The position numbers and the translations under genes were made by a program. Below, piece after piece: positions 44,607 through 52,784 of a stretch of 64,000 nt of DNA (the stretch's first letter is position 1; every line of letters starts with the position of its first letter). Source of the stretch: Pseudoips prasinana (taxonomy: Eukaryota > Arthropoda > Insecta > Lepidoptera > Nolidae); NCBI GenBank assembly GCA_951640165.1, contig OX621254.1:21612001-21676000 (forward strand), read 5' to 3'. Below the pieces are notes generated by a model. That model was not told the origin of the DNA and did not search any database. It saw nothing but the letters and a program-made list of their open reading frames with translations.

Positions 44607-45407
44607 ATGGTGTATATGCAGATCCTAAACTGTATATATGATATGCCGCCGATGTTAACTGGTATGGAGTTGACTATATTAACATCGCTTCTTAACGTAC
44701 TAAAACCACTAGAAGCAGCGACTAAGGAAATATCTGGCGATAAACATTGCTCTAGTAGCAAAATCATTCCATTAGTGCATTGCATGATATCAAAACTGAA
44801 AAACCTAGTAATTGAAGAATCTTTAATCAAGGATGTACAAAAACGCACTCTTACCGAAATTAATAAACGAATGGGCGCAATCGAGCAGGTATCAGCATTA
44901 GCTATTGCTACAATATTAGACCCAAGATTTAAAAAACTTCATTTTGAAGATGCAATGGCGTGTGCAAATGCCGTCATTAAAATTAAAGAGATGATTAAAA
45001 AGAATCAACAGGCTGAATCTACCGTGGAATCTGACTCTGACAACTCAGACAAAATTAGTCTATCATCGGATCTCTGGAGTGATCACCATAAACTGGTTCA
45101 ACGAAATTGGAAAACAAATAATACCAATGAAAGTCTTTCAGATGAGTTATCGCTTTATTTGAGGACTCCAGTGAGTAGATTGAACGAAAACCCATTAGAA
45201 GTGTGGGCAGACTATAAAATACAGTTCCCAACGTTATACAATGTGGCTTTTAAATATTTAACCATGGTGGCTAGCTCAGTTCCATCTGAACGACTTTTCT
45301 CAAAAGCCGCACAGGTTCTTACACAGCAGAGAAGCAGATTGCAAGCCAAAAGGGTCAATAAAATTTTGTTTATGCAAAGCTTAGAGAAGAAATACTGGGA
45401 TTTATAA
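44607..45407 (+). pseudogene. hAT transposase, C-terminal part
   Basis: About 267 codons without a stop: PPMLTGMELTILTSLLNVL, KPLEAATKEISGDKHCSSSK, AIATILDPRFKKLHF, and the C-terminal dimerisation domain NPLEVWADYKIQFPTLYNVA, KYLTMVASSVPSERLFSKAA, LTQQRSRLQAKRVNKILFM. The last block (SVPSERLFSKA) is the hallmark of the hAT dimerisation region. The N-terminal BED finger and first catalytic D are absent, lost left of the LINE insertion. Confidence 0.88.
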
Positions 45408-45677
45408 ATCTTTCACTTTTGGGTCGTATGGCCATTGATTTCATTTGCATGATATATAAATAAAGTTGATTTGTTCTAGATGTTGTGACTCATATTAATA
45501 ATATCAACCTTCCCTATTTAATATTAGAAACTAGTTTAATACGAGTAAGTAGGAAATTACTTACGATATTTCAAATATATCGATATATATGTTCGATATA
45601 TGGCAAAGTATCGATAGAACATTACGATATATTATATCGAAAATAATATCGATATTTTTTTAACATGAACATCACTA

Positions 45678-45685
45678 ATTGAAAG
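45678..45685. repeat. Right 8-bp hAT target duplication (ATTGAAAG)
   Basis: Partner of 39164-39171. Confidence 0.8.
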
Positions 45686-46118
45686 TATAACTTCATTTTC
45701 CAATCTACGCCTTCCTATTGTGTTGCAGAGATCCGTTGCTATTCCACAATGAATGCACAGGCTCATGTTTACGATGTCGTTATGAATCAACCAGTCCAGG
45801 TCCGGATTTTTTGCAAAGGTCAGCAGGGTGGCAGAGTACGATATCCAATGTTCAAGCAAGGGTCAACCAGGAGGCAATCAATTTCGGAGTCCAATATTCG
45901 AGCAGAGGTCAAATGATATAATAAATCTCGAGAAATACAGAAAAACATACGCAAAAATACGACTACATGACAATTGACAGACTGACATTTGACGTTTATA
46001 AGTGCAATCCGTGATGCAATCGATTTTATCGATTATTTATTGCTTTTAATGTTATTTAATTCAGCTTACATTTATAATACTTGATTCGACACATTTTTTA
46101 TTACACATTTATTGTAAT

Positions 46119-46300
46119 CCAAACTAATATTATAAATGCGAAAGTAACTCTGTCTGTCTGTCTGTCTGTCTGTATGTCTGTCTTTGCTTCACGCCTAAAC
46201 TACTGAACCGATTTGTGTGAAATTTGGTACAGACATAGTTTGGAACTTGAGAAAGGACATAGGATAGTTTTTATTACAAAAAATAAAATAAAAAATAAAA
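46119..46300 (+). repeat. Helitron-like repeat with (GTCT)n microsatellite
   Basis: Starts ACTAATATTATAAATGCGAA, then (TCTG/GTCT)n at about 46148-46188 and TACTGAACCGATTTGTGTGA. The opening resembles the element at 25576, and the wording is common in Lepidoptera. Non-coding. Confidence 0.5.
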
Positions 46301-46425
46301 TAGCGCCATCTATTGGTCAAGAGTCGGCATCAATTCAGTACTGAAAATTCATCGGAAAAATGTAAATAAATAGTAAAAAGGTATGAAGGTAAGTACAAAG
46401 AAAATGCTCTAACGGAGTATAGATA

Positions 46426-46685
46426 AACTAGCTTTTGCCCGCGACTTCGTTCGCATGGAATAGTGACTTCCGGCAGATTTTTGGTTTTACCCACATAGTT
46501 CCCGATCTCGCGGGCTCTCTTCAAAAATGAAATGTGGAAGATATTCTAGGGAACTCTTCAAAAATCAACATAATGAGCTCTGCGTTTGAATTGAAGATAT
46601 GTATATCTACTCACTTAGGGCATTAAAGCCGTTATTGCCGGAAGTCACTATTCCACGCGAACGAAGTCGCGGGCAAAAGCTAGTT
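46426..46685. repeat. Inverted repeat, 50-base arms, 160-base spacer
   Basis: Arms 46426-46475 (AACTAGCTTTTGCCCGCGAC...) and 46636-46685 are complementary at 49 of 50 positions. Each arm carries a CTAG at the outer side and GCCCGCGACTTCGTTCGC, a string often found at Helitron-like 3' ends in moths (from memory). The spacer is non-coding. Confidence 0.85.
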
Positions 46686-46689
46686 CCTA

Positions 46690-47250
46690 AATAAATAATA
46701 AGACTAAAACAATGAAAACTTATTTATTTGTAAAAGTATCGATTTCCATTTAATCTATCATATTTTTATGGTGCGCTCTATAGATGGATTACTAGCGTTT
46801 GTGAAGTTTGCATAGGCTGTTTAAAACAAAAAATATTAAATTGCCTATTTTCTACACTTGGCCATTGTAATTAAGGCTAAGATTTCGGTGGATGATTTAC
46901 GAAAAATAGACGGATTTTTTGGTACATATCTGATTGATGTAAAGGCCTGAAATGGGGTATCTCCTTTTCTTTTTTGTATACTTTTGAAGAGACACAACTG
47001 CTTGGTCATTTGAACGTAACTAAAATTATACAGTATTCGCGCGATACAAGTTCTCACTTCGGCCAATTTAAAACTAAACAATGCGCCATCTAGCGAGTAT
47101 TTGTTGAACTACGCTCTTTTGTCAGTATTCAAGATAAAAATACTGGTGTTACCAAACGTTTCCGCATATTAACTCAATTTCGAATATTTTTGGAAATTGT
47201 ACACTTTTAATGGGAAAAGGCGATGTATCAAGGAAGCAATACTATGTTTA
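46690..47250. other. Non-coding stretch, nothing recognised
   Basis: One minus-strand frame of 78 codons (46845-47081) has no recognisable motif and is treated as chance. Confidence 0.4.
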
Positions 47251-47252
47251 TA

Positions 47253-48540
47253 TTAGGTCTTTACCTATGAAATTGCCGTTCTGCAGTACTGGCCATTTCA
47301 AATCAAAATAATTTTTGTTTGGCTAAGAATTCTAATTTCAAATTAATTTTATTTTAAAAACATGGATTCTTTTTTCCAAAAGTAGTCATTTCTTTATTGA
47401 TTAGTGTTACATTTTCATCGCATTTCAATCTTTTTCGTCATCATGGATACGTTAAAAATTCGAGTAATTATGGAATATGAGTACCGTCGTGGCAGCAACG
47501 CGGCACAAGCGGCACGCAACATCAACGACGTTTACGGAGCTAACACTACAAACCAACGCACCACCTGTTATTGGTTTGCTCGCTTCCGTTCTGGAAATTT
47601 CGACCTGAAAAATGAACCTCGCGGTCGTCCGAAGACTTTGGTCGACAATGACGAATTAAAGGCGGTTGTGGAAGCTGATGATACACAATCTACGGCTGAA
47701 TTAGCAGCAGCTTTCGACGTTAGCGTCAAAACAATATTGGTCCATTTGCGTCAAATTGGCAACGTAAAAAAGCTTGACAAATGGGTGCCCCACGAACTCA
47801 ATGATCGCCAGCGCGAAGTACGCGTCGAGACGTGCCTTGCACTGCTCAACAGACACACAAATGAAGGAATTTTGAACCGCATTGTTACCTGCGATGAAAA
47901 ATGGATTCTGTTTGATAACCGCAAGCGCTCAGCAAGTTGGTTGGATCCTGGTTCAGCACCTAAACAATGCCCTAAACGAAAACTTACCCCTAGAAAAGTG
48001 ATGGTCACTGTTTGGTGGTCTAGCGCCGGTGTGATTCATCACAGCTTCTTACCAAACGGGGTGAGCATTACTGCAGATGTGTACTGTGAAGAACTGAGCA
48101 CAATGATGGAGAAGCTGGCGCATCTCCAACCAGCATTGGTCAATCGCTCGTCTCCGCTGCTCCTGCACGACAACGCGCGACCTCATACTGCACAGCAGAC
48201 GGTCTCCAAGTTGCAAGAACTGGGGTTGGAAGCTCTCCGTCATCCGCCCTACTCACCAGACCTTGCGCCTACAGACTACTACTTTTTCCAGAATTTGGAT
48301 AACTTCTTGGCGGGAAAAAAATTCAATACCCGAGAGGCAGTACAAAATGCCTTTGAAGAATTTGTTGCCTCCCGTCCAGCTGATTTCTTTAAGAAGGGCA
48401 TCAATAAACTGCCACTGCGATGGCAAAGATGCATTGATTGCATGGGTGATTACTTCGATTAATACAAATAAAAAAATTCATGAAAAAAATTCGTTTAAAT
48501 TTTTTCATACAAAACGGCAATTTCATAGGTAAAGACCTAT
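47253..48540 (+). mobile_element. mariner transposon, copy 2 (1288 bases)
   Basis: Same inverted ends as copy 1 (TTAGGTCTTTACC / GGTAAAGACCTAT) with TA at 47251 and 48541. Opposite orientation to copy 1, 4.0 kb away. Directly to its right is an IS4EU C-terminal fragment (48545-48723). Confidence 0.93.
47443..48462 (+). CDS. mariner transposase, copy 2 (intact)
   Basis: Start chosen at MDTLKIRVIMEY as for copy 1 (339 residues). All features of a DD34D mariner transposase are present: two helix-turn-helix regions, WVPHEL, CDEKWILFDN, HDNARPHTA and YSPDLAPTDYYFF. The protein is identical to copy 1 except N for K in IGNVKKL. Near-identity of both copies, with both frames open, indicates very recent transposition or local gene conversion. 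Confidence 0.95.
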   Translation: MDTLKIRVIMEYEYRRGSNAAQAARNINDVYGANTTNQRTTCYWFARFRSGNFDLKNEPRGRPKTLVDNDELKAVVEADDTQSTAELAAAFDVSVKTILVHLRQIGNVKKLDKWVPHELNDRQREVRVETCLALLNRHTNEGILNRIVTCDEKWILFDNRKRSASWLDPGSAPKQCPKRKLTPRKVMVTVWWSSAGVIHHSFLPNGVSITADVYCEELSTMMEKLAHLQPALVNRSSPLLLHDNARPHTAQQTVSKLQELGLEALRHPPYSPDLAPTDYYFFQNLDNFLAGKKFNTREAVQNAFEEFVASRPADFFKKGINKLPLRWQRCIDCMGDYFD

Positions 48541-48544
48541 TATT

Positions 48545-48749
48545 TTAATAGAAAATGGCATATCAGGGAGAGAGGGTAAAGCAGAGTATTGTTGCAACTG
48601 TTTGGTAGGGCGACGCATAGTTGGATGTTGTGCTCATGTCATGACGATTGTGTGGTACCTGGGATGGGCTCGATACCAGTCAAATATGTCTGCACCTGCT
48701 GAATATTTAGATTCAGTTGTTGTAAGGGAAGACATAGAATAAATTAATA
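48545..48749 (+). pseudogene. IS4EU C-terminal Cys/His fragment (third copy)
   Basis: The plus strand reads EGKAEYCCNCLVGRRIVGCC, AHVMTIVWYLGWARYQSNMS and ends SVVVREDIE before a stop at 48747. It matches the C-terminal block of the copy at 37290-37470 (IIGCCAHTMSIIWYLGWA). The Cys/His spacing (C-x2-C, C-C-x-H) suggests a SWIM-like zinc-binding end of the transposase. Only this end is present, cut on its left by mariner copy 2. Confidence 0.6.
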
Positions 48750-48754
48750 CTTAA

Positions 48755-49545
48755 AACCATATTGGTGTTTTATTTAAGGTGCCCTTTTATTATTAGTATT
48801 TTTTACCGACCTTTGAGATATTAGTTTATATTTTTAGTAAGTATATGACAAGGCAAGGAATCATTTTATATATTTTTCATAATAATTTAAAACAGTTGCT
48901 AAGAAACAGTGTAGCTTGGCTATTGTATAATCATATCCTAATTCATGCACATTGCGCTGCACCTGTCTTAGATACATAACAGTGAAAAGATTAGAAAGGT
49001 TATTGATTCATTTTTGTGGTTTTAGCCATTGACTTATACAGTTATATATTACTGCATAGTTTTTATATCAATGGTTTTAGCTGAGGTTGTAATAATGGCT
49101 GCCGACTTATTACAACATAACATCAAAAGTGACGTGACCCTTAATGGGTTGTGAGTGATCTAACCATCATAAGTTATGAATTTTGGAAAATATAATATTA
49201 TTAGGTCTAGAATAATATTTTCAGAGTTTGATACTTATCATTTATTGCTCTAATGGGTTTTACCACGTGGGAACCATTTTCCTGTTGCCCATATAAAAAT
49301 ATATGTTTTTGAGATACAACATGAATATTATTCTCACATCTGGGTAGGGAAGAATGATAGACATTTTATTACATGTCACCATATTTATTTATGAAAGTTG
49401 TCAAAACATTAGGGGCAAATAGATACTTTGCAAGTTTTGCAAATTAATCTGGAGCGTTTCTCTTTTACGCGAGTAGAACAAAAGCGGCATCTGCGGAATT
49501 TCAAATTATCTTGAGATAGATGTAGTCCCACATTCAGCAGCCTGA
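48755..49545. other. A/T-rich spacer, nothing recognised
   Basis: No gene; no piggyBac end could be identified here although one is expected. Confidence 0.45.
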
Positions 49546-49550
49546 TTTCA

Positions 49551-50498
49551 TCAGGAACACCGTATAAGTACTCCACCTATTTTGTTCTTAAAAAGGGGAA
49601 CAGTCACTTTTTTGCCACTGAAGTTGTTTATGAGTAGACGGCCAAGTCGGAGACGAAAATCTCTGTGTGTCATAAGACTGTTTTGATGGTAAATAATATA
49701 TGAGTTCACCACAGCCGCCTTGAAAAGAAACCAAAACAACCGGTGCCAGTATTTTCTTGACTTGCGATTCAGAGGATAGGATGATCTATAATGATCAAAT
49801 AGATCGACTCCTCCCATGTGTTCTGTATATTTCTTTATAGCAACTGGATAAAACATTGCTTTTTTTGAGCCGTTCTTCTGTGTCCTTTGTATCACTTCAA
49901 CAGACCTTGGATCTTGCGCTGTAGTACTTACTAATACATCTTTTGTATCCATCCATTTAATGCATGCTATAGGATTGGAATATTTGAAGATGAACTCACC
50001 AGGACTCAGTTTTAGATCTTTGTTTTGCTTGCTAATTTCTGGTGGCAATACCTTCCTGTTCGCTCGAATGGTTCCTACAGCATATATCTTCTATGAATAC
50101 AAAATCTCCAGCAACGGCAGGCTCGTAAAAAAATTATCAAAAGCTATGAAATCCCTCTTGAGCTGTATTATCTGTTTTGCCTGTATAAATTTGGAACTGA
50201 TAGAGGTACCCAGTTTTGGAATCGCAACGACACCAGCATTTATAACCTCGTTTAATCGGTTTTTAGGCATGTATTGTTTCATAGATGATTTGCCTTTAAA
50301 TTTTAGCATACTCTCATCAATGGATTGATTTTGAGATGAGGAGCAGTTTTGTTGAAAGGTTTCGTTCAGAGTGTCCACTATTGGTCGTACTTTACACAGT
50401 TTGTCATAGCTCGGGTCATCGCGTTGAGCTTCTTCTAATATGTTATCAATGTGAAAATTTTCTGTGATTTTCTGAAAGCGTTTGAAAGGCATGTTCAT
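49551..50498 (-). pseudogene. piggyBac-family transposase, truncated and frameshifted
   Basis: The minus strand begins MNMPFKRFQKITENFHIDN, then QNQSIDESMLKFKGKSSMKQ (the first catalytic D of piggyBac, in DESM) and QYMPKNR; a deletion follows that removes the KWGFKVW-like segment. It continues LKRDFIAFDNFFTSLPLLEI (second D, in FDN). A frameshift near 50050-50090 leads to GEFIFKYSNPIACIKWMDTK, MGGVDLFDHYRSSYPLNRKS (third D) and KYWHRLFWFLFKAAVVNSYI. piggyBac enzymes cut and paste at TTAA. The N-terminal region and the Cys-rich C-terminal finger are absent. TTAA-flanked ends were not found. Confidence 0.85.
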
Positions 50499-50499
50499 G

Positions 50500-50825
50500 T
50501 CAAGAGAAAACGTTATTCAGATAAAATACATGTAAATGCAAACTTTAATGAACTACTTTCAATGATTTTGACACATACTCAGGGAATTATTCATTCAGTT
50601 ATTTGAAAAAAACAAATGAAAAACTTACTGAAACAAATGCTGACACAGGAAAATAAAAATGGCTGCACTGCTCTGAAGTTGTCTATATGAAGATGTCAAA
50701 ATGACGTTTTTGGTTCACCATAGACAACAAAGACTTATGTTGCCAATATAAAAAGCATTTAGTTTTTGAGTTGTCACTGGGTGATCAAGTCTCCCAAGGG
50801 AACATGTCTCCCCAGTCTCCCCTAT
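50500..50825. other. Spacer right of the piggyBac remnant
   Basis: No frame or repeat recognised; may include piggyBac terminal sequence. Confidence 0.35.
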
Positions 50826-50932
50826 GGTTACGATTCGTTTCCGATATTATTATGTGCACCTTAAGCAGGATAATCTGTGATTGTGTAAGTACGTATTAAA
50901 TAATATACGATACGATACGAATTCATGGTGTT
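50826..50932 (+). repeat. Dispersed repeat, copy 2 (partner 14457-14632)
   Basis: Ends at CATGGTGTT exactly like copy 1, and is followed at once by the tail of a minus-strand SINE. Confidence 0.65.
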
Positions 50933-51160
50933 AAATAAAGCTATTTTTAATTAAATGCCTTTATATTATATTACATAGCAAAGTAAAAATGAATAATAAT
51001 ATTTACTTATGATATAGGATTTGTCGTGGATGGGGATCAAACCCACAACCTCTGGCTTGGCAGTCAGGGTCACGTACCACTAGACCGGTCACTGTGCTTA
51101 ACTGGAGTAGTAACTTCACTTCACATAAGTCCGCAGCCGGAAACGACACTGTCTCAGTAG
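50933..51160 (-). mobile_element. tRNA-derived SINE with a LINE-derived tail
   Basis: On the minus strand a tRNA-like head (about 51088-51022) has an A-box-like TAGTGGTACGTGACC and a B box GGTTTGATCCC (51043-51033), the internal RNA polymerase III promoter. The 3' part (51000-50933), with TTTTTACTTTGCTATGTAAT and AGCTTTATTTAA, is nearly the same as the 3' end of the LINE at 19156-19259. Sharing a LINE tail lets a SINE borrow that LINE's reverse transcriptase. The 5' border is approximate. Confidence 0.75.
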
Positions 51161-51231
51161 CGATATGTTCCTTATGGTACTTAATAATTGCCAGAGCTCA
51201 TTGGGGGAAAGACAAATAGCTATGCTAACAA

Positions 51232-52105
51232 AGTCAAGTCAAAGTCAAAATCATTTATTCCGTAAAAATTTTACATTTATGTGGAATCGTCATATTTTTT
51301 ACCCTACCGTGCAGTGCATGACGTGGCAGCTACTGAGAAACACTGCCAGAAAACTCAGTTGGAATCCTTTTTTAAAATAAAATATACTTAAGATTAATTA
51401 CAATCATGTATGTTGACTCAGAACAACTCATTCCCAAGCACTTTTATCACTTAAATAATCAGAAATTTTGTAATATGCCCTGCTACACAATTTGGCTTAA
51501 ATAATTATTTTAAACTTATTCGTAGATAATTCTCTAATATCATTGGGAAGTTTGTTATAGAATCTTATACATTGCCCCATAAAAGAGTTACTTATTTTGT
51601 GGAGACGGGTAGTATGCAATATGAGATTATTCTTATATCTAGTATTTACATTATGTGTATCGCTCCTTTTACAGAAGGAATCGATATTTTTATGCGCATA
51701 TAGTAAGTTTTCATATATATACTGAGATGGTACAGTTAGAATGTTAACCTCTTTGAACTTTTCTCTTAGAGACACTCTCGGGCCAAGATTATAGATAGCT
51801 CTTACAGCTCTTTTTTGCAATATAAATATGGTGTTAATGTCAGCAGAGCTACCCCAGAAAAGAATTCCATAGGACATTACACTATGAAAATAACTGAAAT
51901 AAACCATTCTAGCTGTGTGAACATCAGTCAGCCGTCTAATAGTTTTCACTGCATATGCTGCAGAACTTAATTTGCCGGACAGTTTTTCTATTTGTGGGCT
52001 CCATTGTAGCTTTGAGTCAATAGTGATACCCAAGAACACAGTTGATTCAACAGGATCAAACCTAGCTCCATTAAGTTGTACATTGGTTGTCGCTTGTTCA
52101 CAACA
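51232..52105 (-). mobile_element. 5'-truncated LINE, end of ORF2 and 3' UTR
   Basis: Minus-strand frame 52105-51497: TVFLGITIDSKLQWSPQIEK, VYFSYFHSVMSYGILFWGSS, VSLREKFKEVNILTVPSQYI, FYNKLPNDIRELS. It is the same family as the fragment at 2633-4686 and begins after the RT catalytic box. The 3' UTR ends AATGATTTTGACTTTGACTT at about 51232, the short TTTGAC repeats being the LINE tail. It inserted next to a possible exon at 52106. Confidence 0.85.
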
Positions 52106-52270
52106 GAGAAGACTTTGTTGTTGTAGTTACTAGCCAGCATAGTCAAGGTAGCATGCAACAGAGGTTTGTCCTCTGTATTATATACAATTTCAAACACATG
52201 AAATTGTCTATGGGTTGCGTGGTGTTTATTGTTTTTCATCGGGTGAGCCGCAACCTCGTCGGGCACCTTT
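52106..52270 (-). other. Possible unassigned coding exon
   Basis: On the minus strand, just after a plausible acceptor (TATTTCCAAAG), an open stretch reads VPDEVAAHPMKNNKHHATHR, then QFHVFEIVYNTEDKPLLHAT and MLASNYNNKVFSVVNKRQ before the LINE junction. The composition is not repetitive and it does not match any transposase I know. It is the only candidate for host-derived coding sequence in the window. About 55 codons, so it could still be chance or a retrogene piece. Confidence 0.3.
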
Positions 52271-52784
52271 GGAAATATAAAAACAATAAAGAATAAGTAT
52301 TCCTACTTTCCAATGCGACTTCGTTTGTAATATACAAAACTATAAAATAAAATAATAGTGGACTGTATGTAACACTAATTCATGCAGTACTATAACACAA
52401 TATAATTATTTAAACGTGCGTGTCCTCGATGCAGGCAGGCCCCCGCGCCCCAGTAGATGCCAGCCGACTAGAGCCGATAATACTCGAACAAAAAATCAAA
52501 CACTTTGTTAGCGCACTAAAAAATTATTTTTATAGCCGTACGCGCGCGCGCTCTGGAAAGCTGCGTACGGATTGCGCGTACTCAGTTTACGCGTATCCGG
52601 AACGCCTAGTTCATACCTGCAGCTACGCGTTCACTCTTGGGGTACGCGTGCCGCGCGAGCCAACTCGAGCGCGAGCCGATCGTCAGTCGGTTTTTTGTCG
52701 CGCGTCAAAGAGGACGCACGGGGCCGGCTACGCTACATTTGGACGGCAAAATGAATAAACACGCGTGTTCTTCGAGTTTTAATA

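Larger units (their letters stand above)
39172..45677 (+). mobile_element. hAT transposon, invaded by a LINE
   Basis: The left end reads TAGTAGTGGGCGATA and the complement of the right end TAGTGATGTTCATG, followed on both sides by TAAAAAAATATCGATA or close variants. An 8-bp duplication flanks it. Both subterminal regions (39190-39285 and 45565-45655) are packed with ATATCGAT-type words, as expected for transposase binding sites. Inside remain the C-terminal part of the hAT transposase (44607-45407) and a LINE with a nested mariner (about 39286-44606). Confidence 0.8.
37290..45870 (-). pseudogene. Second IS4EU/ISL2EU transposase gene, internally deleted and split by hAT
   Basis: On the minus strand the N terminus is at 45860-45686 (LCIHCGIATDLCNTIGRRRL, ENEVILSI); the frame continues left of the hAT insert at 39163 with VQEWLAPR and CKQCNRLC. 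Next is 38121-37801 (YHSCWVQANRASQHL, RAVATESRCFVEGCRRHE). Here the DDE core is absent: the frame passes directly to FPELTQ and TYQIEQARSYHGEHVRETG (37800-37640), then a Cys-His C-terminal piece (IIGCCAHTMSIIWYLGWA, about 37400). The order matches copy 1 at 23688-31618 with D1 to E deleted, so it is non-autonomous. A duplicated 47-base block (about 37524-37565 and 37583-37624) lies in its C-terminal part. Confidence 0.72.

Noticed and set aside
44291..44848. Minus-strand frame of 185 codons upstream of the LINE endonuclease as ORF1
   Set aside because: It is A/T-rich, lacks ORF1 motifs and overlaps the hAT transposase antisense.
51022..51088. Functional tRNA gene on the minus strand
   Set aside because: A and B boxes are present but the cloverleaf arms pair poorly and a LINE-derived tail follows; it is a SINE head.
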